The notes beneath the pieces were generated by a model. The model saw only the letters and a program-made list of their open reading frames with translations. It did no database searches and had not been told where the DNA came from. Shown one piece after another: positions 57,531 through 64,000 of a stretch of DNA of 64,000 nt (the first letter of the stretch is position 1; the number at the start of each line of letters is the position of its first letter). Position numbers and translations under genes: made by a program. Source of the stretch: Misgurnus anguillicaudatus (taxonomy: Eukaryota > Chordata > Actinopteri > Cypriniformes > Cobitidae); NCBI RefSeq assembly GCF_027580225.2, contig NC_073358.2, positions 44,288,501 through 44,352,500 on the forward strand, in the 5' to 3' direction.

Positions 57531-59906
57531 AACCAGTTCCGCCTGAACCATGTCACATTTGTCTATGTTGCTGTACTAGATATATATATATATAGATGTG
57601 GTCAAATAGCCGTAACATTGGTTACTATGTGTTACTAATCAACTTTCATACACAAAACACTCAAACACAGATTAGATGATGACTTCTGAGATGTGCAGGC
57701 AGGCATTGACTTGCAATCTTTGACCCAGCAGAGTTCACACTGTCATTGATTTTTTTTTTGTGGAAAGTGAAAGATGTATGACCATGTGCATGACATGAGA
57801 ATCAATCCAATGGCACTGGCACTTCAATTACTGTGGGATCAGTTGAGCTACAGGTAAGTTTACACAAGTGTGACATTAAAACCGGCGGCGGTGAAAGTCT
57901 CACACGTACATATAAAGAGATAAATGTTAATGCCTTTCTCCCTTTGGCATCTGGAACTTCAATTACACTGAAAGTCAGACGGCCGATAATGAGCGCACAC
58001 AAGCACTGATAGTCTAAAAGAAAAACAACGCGGTTCCAATAACAAAGTCAAAGACAGACAGACAGAGAGAGAGAGAGAAAAAATGAGATATATGTCAACA
58101 CTTTTTCTGAATGCTAAGCTTCTAAAAAGGCTGTGTTGTTTGAAATATTTCTTACCAACCTGTTTATACATGCATAAACTTAAGATAATCAAAACACAGA
58201 TCGAAAATGGATATTTACAGACACACATCGTCTAACATAATAGAGACTTTAGTTATTGTCCTCTTGAGGCCATTTCAGCTGTCAATCACCTTAAGTGATG
58301 ATTATGAGGTCACATGTGCTCTGTACACAGTAAAAAAAAAGAGTTTGCCCGCCTATAAAATTAGTTTCATGTGACGTTTCATTTTTGACAAAAGATTTTG
58401 TGTATTTGTGAATTTCATATTCAATATTCAATATTTAGCATGCTGAATATTCCTTTATGTGTAACAAACCGGGAAATCAAACACACCTTTTAGCTAAATA
58501 GCATAAGGATTATTTTTTTATCTTTGTTCGAAAGATATAAAGTTGCAAAATTGGATCTCAGTCATTCTTTAAAAAAATTAAACAATATTTTTTGCTACTC
58601 CTCTTAAAAATGTGATACATTTTTGTTAAAACTCAGCTCATATAATCTTTGGACCACACAGAAATGACTGAGTGGATTTTTGACATTTGCATTAACGCAT
58701 TTAGCAGATGCTTTTATCCCAAGCAACTTAAAAAGATTATGAAAGAATACAAGATTTCACTATTCGGAAACAGTACGTGTTGAGAAAGAAATAGTATTTT
58801 TTTTAAGATAGAAGAGACAGCTTGCTACAGTTTTTAAGAAATGCCTCTCCAAAGTTGTTGCATTATGCTAATTAGCTTAGCATGATAATTATACAAATCA
58901 GAAATTGTTGCTTGGTTAGTTGATTTACTTCCTGATCCATCAAACCACCAATTTGGCTAATCTAAACTACTGCGAAGATAAAGGCTGTGCATTTATTTAA
59001 ATAACATGCATCACATAAGTCCCATCATACATTATTATCCACCTGTGAGGCTGTATCTTTGTTAGATGTATTGTTTTTTTGGAGTCTTGCCGAGTCCAAC
59101 GATACCAAACATGCCAGGTTTCACCTTACACTTACGTTCAGCACTGCGAAATAACGCTTAAAAAAACTATTGCGAATATCTACGTGAGTATTATTCCGAT
59201 TGACTCAGGACTATACACTAATGACGACGCGTCAAAATTTCCACCAGGACATAGCAAAAAAAACCACACATTTAAAAGTTGTTTTTTTACATAAATGTTT
59301 ATGTTTAACTCCTTAACAAAATGTGATATTTTTACCAGATTTGACATGCTGATGTAGAGGTGTAGATGTCCTATTTTACTCAGAAATACATCGCGCTACA
59401 CAAATTAAGTGCATACCTAATTTTGTCAACTAAAATCCAGTTACTCAAAGGTCACAGATTCAAATTTTGGTGATTCATAGTTTTTTCAGGACCACAACAT
59501 GCCTTTAAGGACATCAAGGCTTACTGCCCAGACACTGGACTTTCCCTGGAGTCCTTTAAGATTATTTGCATAGAACAGCTTCGGCTAAATGACAAATCAC
59601 TTCCTCACTTGTATTCTCAACAGTGTGCACAATGAACCAATTACTTTATTTGCTCAAGCATAAAAACGACAATAAATAGTGTTGTCTCAATATTAACACG
59701 CTAATAGAGAGACTGCTACCCTCAAGCTTTATAGCAGTCTCATGGAAATACGTATTTATTTTACAAGGTGGCTATTTCATATGAATGTGCAGGATTTAGT
59801 GTGATCTACTTGTGGTGCTGTGACGCTGGGGATAGGCATGAGGTTTTCTTATACTTTATTTCAGATAATTGTACGTTTTTATACATTTTCACCATGTAAA
59901 ACAGTA
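57531..59906. other. no gene recognised
   Basis: Includes a (TA)n run at 57573-57590, a purine tract at 58046-58082 and an inverted SINE-tail word (GCATTTAGCAGATGCTTTTA, 58697-58716). A CAAGGTGGCTA word at 59763 belongs to the 44337-44538 repeat type. Frames are short and featureless. Confidence 0.4.
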
Positions 59907-60066
59907 GGGCTGGGTAAAAAATAATGATTGTCAGGTCTTTCATTTAATGAAACAATATCAATTCTGGAAATCCCCGAAACGATTCTACTATGCGTACTTT
60001 ACTTGAGAAGATGTAAATATTATCTGTACTTTAGCTCTCATCCAAAAGATATCGAAACATGAAATC
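59907..60066. mobile_element. left part of a hAT relic
   Basis: TAGGGCTGGGTAAAAAATAA at 59909 has the hAT terminal form TAGGGCTGGG also seen at 62586. Downstream ATATCGAAACATGAAATCGA leads directly into the tandem array, and no right end is found. Confidence 0.45.
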
Positions 60067-60340
60067 GACACATTTTTTCGTAGACAATTTTTCCGTATTT
60101 TTCGCCACATTTTTCCGTATACATATTCGTACGTATTTTTGGACAATTTTTTTCGTATTTTCGACACTTTTTCGTATATGCATTCTTGCGTATTTTTCGA
60201 CAATTTTTCCCATATTTCTCGACACATTTTTTCATATACGCACTCTTACGTATTTTTCGACAATTTTTTTCGTATTTTTTGACACATTTTTTCGTATACA
60301 CATTTTTACGTATTTTTTGACAAATTTTTTCATATAGGCA
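60067..60340. repeat. AT-rich tandem array, ~57-63 bp unit
   Basis: About four and a half copies of a unit containing CGTATTTTTCGACAATTTTT, CGTATTTTTCGACACATTTT, then TTCGTATACGCATTCTTA. Each unit is itself built of TTTTTCG-TATT / TTTTTCGACA subrepeats. Frames are open on both strands (92 codons plus; 64, 79 and 87 codons minus) with a 19-21 residue periodicity, caused by the repeat and not by coding constraint. Confidence 0.93.
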
Positions 60341-60583
60341 ATGTCATGTAGGATACGCATATGTCATTGCATATACATATGCACATATTTATGATTTCTT
60401 GTTACAACCTTTGTTACTTAAAGTTAAAAGTAATTAAATAACCTTGTGGGCCTATTGTTAATGTAAATGTGTACTTCCATGATACAGCTAAGTGGGATGG
60501 TTTCAGTAACCAGCATTTATATTTAAATATGGATTTCATGTCTAAAAAACAAACCTTTTTATGAAATATAGATAACTGCACTT

Positions 60584-60780
60584 TCAGAAAAAAGGTATAA
60601 AAGATGTCGCTGGGACGACAACTTTTAAAAAGGTCCTAATATGTACCATTTTTGTCCAAATATATACCTTTGCACTATTATGCACTTTTATGTACAAAAG
60701 TGTACTTTTTGAAAAGGTACCCCCCCCAGTGAAAACATTGGTAGCTTTTTTGTACTTTTGTATAGTACACGGCATTATAA
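60584..60780. repeat. GGTACAA/TTGTACC repeat, copy 2
   Basis: CACTTTCAGAAAAAAGGTAT and TTTTTGAAAAGGTACCCCCC flank several GTAC-containing words (ATGTACC, TGTACAAAAGTGTAC). A C8 run is at 60720-60727. Related to 40132-40190. Confidence 0.5.
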
Positions 60781-61714
60781 AATAGGTATGTTTACCCATG
60801 AGATTAGTATAGTAACTTATATTCAATAGACAGGAGGAGAGAGTAGAGGAGAGATAAGATGAGAGGAAGGGAGAGCTCTTGCCTTGCAATCGCATCTGTC
60901 ACGCTTTGGCAGTGATCTGTTCCTCTGGGGGAAAACCAAAGGAACTCTGACCTCACAGTTGCCAAAACAACAATCTATCAATATTCATTAGAGATTTCTG
61001 CAGTGGATGCAGCAAAAACTGGCAACTCACTGTTATCAAGCTATGCGTGCAATGCAAGACACTGTGGAGATATAAAAAAGGAAAACCATGGGAACAAAAA
61101 ACCTTCTGTAGCGTACAAGTCTAGAACGCCTTCCAGGCATTAAATAGATTTCAATCTACTGATGCATATAGATTTCCCTGCTTGCTGTTTTTTGCAAGAA
61201 GCCATAAAACAACACTAAATGCTATTTAGAGAAGCGTCCTTGCGCTCTCTTTACTCGTGCCCCGCAAAATCTCTCTGCACCGAGTCTTGTTGGTTTATTT
61301 TCTTTTGAATCTTTTTATCTTTGTCATTCACAAATATGTGTTACAAGGGTGAATAAACAAACACGCAATTCCACTGAATACTGATGGTGTTCTGCTGAAA
61401 AGAACTGAATAGATTTGGTACAGGAGGAGCACGCATCCCAGAAAAGGTCATCCATCGCTTGACTGAGGCCTTCGGTGACCTAGAGCAGAGGGCTGCATCA
61501 GCATGCACTGCAGGAACGTGTTTGTTTGTTCTGCCTTGTTTGCAAAGCGGTAGTACTATTTAAACCACTGACAATTTAACTTCTAAATAGTTATCCAGTA
61601 AATTCATTATCACCATCTGGTTTGGATCTGCTAATGTGAGACAAGTAGAGGCTGTCAAAAATATTGTACATCCAATCCATCTCTTACAAAAAATGCTCAC
61701 ATCCTAAATCAGTA
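60781..61714. other. unique sequence, no gene recognised
   Basis: No transposon borders. A purine-rich patch lies at 60831-60875. No open frame with recognisable features. Confidence 0.4.
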
Positions 61715-61940
61715 GTTCTCAAATTTTTGGCATGCAGAACCCCCTGTGAAGGGTGCATCCCTTTCGGCCCTCACAAAAAAAATCATGACAAAACATTTTC
61801 AGACTTAAAATATGAATTAAACAAAACATATTACAATGTAGTGCTGCTGGTTTGTAGCCTTATTTTTGGTGTAATGATAAATTAATGTGTTTTTTTAAAA
61901 TGTCATAAAAAGTTTGAGAATCAGTTTGAGAATCATTGCC
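61715..61940 (+). mobile_element. hAT (Charlie-like) relic, copy 2
   Basis: CAGTAGTTCTCAAATTTTTG, GCATGCAGAACCCCCTGTGA and AGGGTGCATCCCTTTCGGCC correspond to 32410-32560. AAAAAATCATGACA and GAATTAAACAAAAC follow in the same order. The right end is not preserved. Confidence 0.6.
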
Positions 61941-62375
61941 CTAAATGTTTTAAATCAACCCTAATCAAAACCTAATAAACCTTTGAGGTTTTATAGGACC
62001 TCAATATCTAAAGACATTACAGTAGTGTCTCTCTAGGTTTTGCATATTGACATACACTCAGCAAAATGATGGTTAGTTTCGACCATGTTTGTGTCAAATA
62101 TGTACAAACCCACAAAATTCTAGGTTAAATTTATCCCAACATTAAGACGTATACTTCATAGGGGTGTAAATCGGACCGTTCATTACGATGCGATACAATA
62201 TCGATTTTCTCCACCGACTATGCGATACTTGCCGATACATCAAATGCATCTTCGATGCAATTACGCTTCGATTAAATTTAATTAATTTATCAATATTTTA
62301 CATTACGTGCCCAGTTAAGCAATATAATTTTTAATAACTTACAAATGCAACCAAAATATATAAAATTAACGTTAA

Positions 62376-63630
62376 TTAAAGGGGACATATCACGAAAATC
62401 TGACTTTTTCCATGTTTAAGTGCTATAATTGGGTCCCCAGTGCTTCTATCAACCTAAAAAATGTGAAAAAGATCAACCCAATAACTTAGTTTTGGTACAC
62501 CATTCTCTACAAGCATGTGAAAAAATAGGTAATTGAAATTTGGCTCCTCTTGTGATGTCAGAAGGGGATAATACCGCCCCTTAATTAGGGCTGGGTTTCG
62601 ATTCAAATTTCAAGAATCGATCCGATTCCGATTCTCAAGATCTTGAATCGATTATCATTGTTCAATTCGATTCGTTCCGATCCGATCTTCGAGATTTAGA
62701 TAAGTGTTTTTGAAAAAAGCCCGAAATGGTGCCAGATAGGGGTGCATAGAATTTATTCCATGAGTCATTTTATTTCACGGTAACAGTATATTTCATGGTA
62801 TACATGTTTTTCAGTTTTTTGGATTATAAAAATGTGCAGTTATTTGCCACTCACTATAGCTTTTAACTGCTCACCACAGTTTTAAAATATGGACAATTTA
62901 AAGTTAATAAATAGGCAGTATGTAAAATGAACAGGTATAAATATATGCACAAACCTACAGACAGGATAAATATCTGTATATGAGAGACGGAGCTCTATAT
63001 AGATATTATTACGAGTGGTATGATGAAGTCTGTTTTAAGGTCTTGACGCTCTTCCTATTGCACATTAACATTTGCGTCTCTTTCTCGTCTTTCTAAACAA
63101 ATATGTTTGTACAATAAGCAAATTACTCGTTCATTTGTTATGAGTGGATTATTTTACATGTAGATCGCAGCTTTGAGCGTTTCTAGAGTTTTCAAAACAA
63201 CCGCTTGCTTAACGTTACTGACCGCTATGTTCGTTGTTTTAATGTCCTTCCACCTCCCGCGCATGCGTGAATTCAATGACGCGGCAAGTTTAAGTTATTA
63301 ATTATAAAATCGATTCTCTGAGTTACGGATCGATCTTTAGAAATTAACATGAAAATCGATTCAGAATCGATGAATCGATTTTTTCAACACAGCCCTACCC
63401 TTAATCTGCACTATCCAACCACAGCACTGCCATTTAGTGCAGAGATCAACTCATTTGCATTTAAAATGACACACCCAAAAACTGCTTTTTTGCCCACCCC
63501 TACAAAGGGGCAATATTAACATGCTATAATAAATTATCTATGGTATTTAGTGCTAGAACTTCTGATACGTACTCTGGGGACACCAAAGATTTATTTGACA
63601 TCTTGAAGTCTTGTGAAATGTCCCCTTTAA
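62376..63630. mobile_element. AGGGGACATTTCAC family, copy 4 (level B), reversed
   Basis: Left end TTAAAGGGGACATATCACGA and right end CTTGTGAAATGTCCCCTTTAA with TTAA at both borders (62376-62379, 63627-63630). Both ends are intact, which copies 1-3 lack in part, so this copy defines the termini of the family. It is interrupted by element C. Confidence 0.9.
62586..63397. mobile_element. innermost hAT element (level C) with exact 8-bp duplication
   Basis: Left end TAGGGCTGGGTTTCGATTCA and right end TTTTTTCAACACAGCCCTA are inverted repeats. CCCTTAAT flanks both sides (62578-62585, 63398-63405). Subterminal ATCGAT/AATCGATT words repeat near both ends (AAGAATCGATCCGATTCCGA; CGATTCAGAATCGATGAATC). 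812 bp, no transposase. Being inside B, which is inside A, it is the latest of the three insertions. Confidence 0.92.
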
Positions 63631-63908
63631 ACTTTTTGAAAATGGCAAAATCTCTGTCCCAGTTGGGACATTTACAATAACAAACTAACAAAACTTTAAA
63701 AAAAGAAGAAAAATTAATGAGGGGCTACATGTCGCATAAAATCAAGCTAATGATGGCAACAATCAAAAGTCTTTCAGTATTTTGTGACAAAATGTGCAAT
63801 AGTGACAAATCGATGCATCGTATCGCTAGAAATATAATCGATGTATCGATCCATATCAATGAATCGTTACACCCCTAATTCTTCAGTCCCAATTTAGTAA
63901 GTGAATAC

Positions 63909-64000
63909 TTAAAGGAATAGTTCACCCAAAAATGAAAATTAGCTCATATTTTACTCACCCTCAACCTTATTGTAGATGTGTATGACTTTGTGTGACCCAT
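63909..64000 (+). mobile_element. left end of a TTAA-type element, cut by the window
   Basis: TTAAAGGAATAGTTCACCCA, AAAATGAAAATTAGCTC and ATTTTACTCACCCTCAACCT match the left terminus of the palindromic-element group (compare 42280 and 47072). The rest lies beyond the window. Confidence 0.7.

Larger units (their letters stand above)
62159..63877. mobile_element. outer hAT element of a triple nest (level A)
   Basis: Left end TAGGGGTGTAAATCGGACCG and right end GAATCGTTACACCCCTA are inverted repeats. The flanks ATACTTCA (62151-62158) and ATTCTTCA (63878-63885) are an 8-bp duplication with one mismatch. Same family as 16749-17645. The sequence continues from 62375 to 63631, the gap being filled by element B. 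Without the insert it is about 470 bp, non-coding. Confidence 0.88.

Noticed and set aside
56396..57595. Long frames (up to 165 codons) encoding repetitive GTRSDGG- or DRVPVPPS-type peptides
   Set aside because: They are produced by the minisatellite: the unit rarely contains stops, frames are open in several phases on both strands, and register changes wherever a unit is 25 rather than 24 bp. No start context, splice site or unique domain supports a gene.
60031..60337. Frames with a 19-21 residue periodicity (CVEKYGKNCRKIRKNAY-type and FFRIHIRTYFWTIFF-type)
   Set aside because: Both strands of the ~60-bp tandem array are open, which follows from the repeat itself rather than from selection.
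1..64000. CRISPR arrays, phage or bacterial operon features
   Set aside because: No regularly spaced direct repeats with unique spacers, no ribosome-binding-site/gene arrays; repeat content and splice-like signals are eukaryotic.

Overview
The window looks like non-coding, repeat-dominated DNA from a teleost fish, most likely a cyprinid (zebrafish/carp type). The reasons are an AT-rich background, long AC and AG microsatellites, a tRNA-derived SINE with the fish-type tail (TTTGGATAAAAGCNTCTGCC), a 5'-truncated Penelope-like element, and a dense population of short DNA transposons whose ends can be read directly. I see no complete host gene, no rRNA or free tRNA gene, no CRISPR array and no operon-like organisation. 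The window could be intergenic or lie inside large introns. One possible host exon (minus strand, 23007-23182) is listed at low confidence.

Layout. 0-8 kb: an AC microsatellite, a hAT element with an 8-bp target duplication, a Harbinger/ISL2EU-like element (1780-4214) carrying a nested palindromic element, a 5'-truncated Penelope-like insertion (5500-6138) with a 16-bp target duplication, and a tandem duplication around 6.9-7.9 kb. 8-23 kb: many miniature elements ending in TTAA, a perfect hairpin with TA flanks (12759-12962) and a TACCGTATTTTCCGG element (22583-22965). 23-36 kb: a family with 4-bp target duplications (24325-25133, second copy at 52757-53576), a fragment of a transposon-encoded protein (33864-34259) and a minus-strand SINE (34655-34808). 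36-51 kb: nested hAT and TTAA elements, including a near-perfect 833-bp palindrome (42280-43112) and a second palindrome (47072-47787). 51-64 kb: an AG microsatellite, a GC-rich 24-26 bp minisatellite (56383-57530), an AT-rich ~60-bp tandem array (60067-60340) and a three-level nest of transposons (62159-63877).

What ties the window together is transposition history. At least fifteen elements or parts of elements belonging to roughly a dozen unrelated families begin or end in TTAA, often as TTAAAGG. Several hAT copies keep exact 8-bp target duplications, so relative ages can be read from the nesting. I found no convincing new biological system. The observations most worth a second look are the clustered one-directional differences between the arms of the 42-43 kb palindrome, the triple nest at 62-64 kb, the hammerhead-like motif in the Penelope tail, the 4-bp target-duplication family and the two multi-frame-open tandem arrays.
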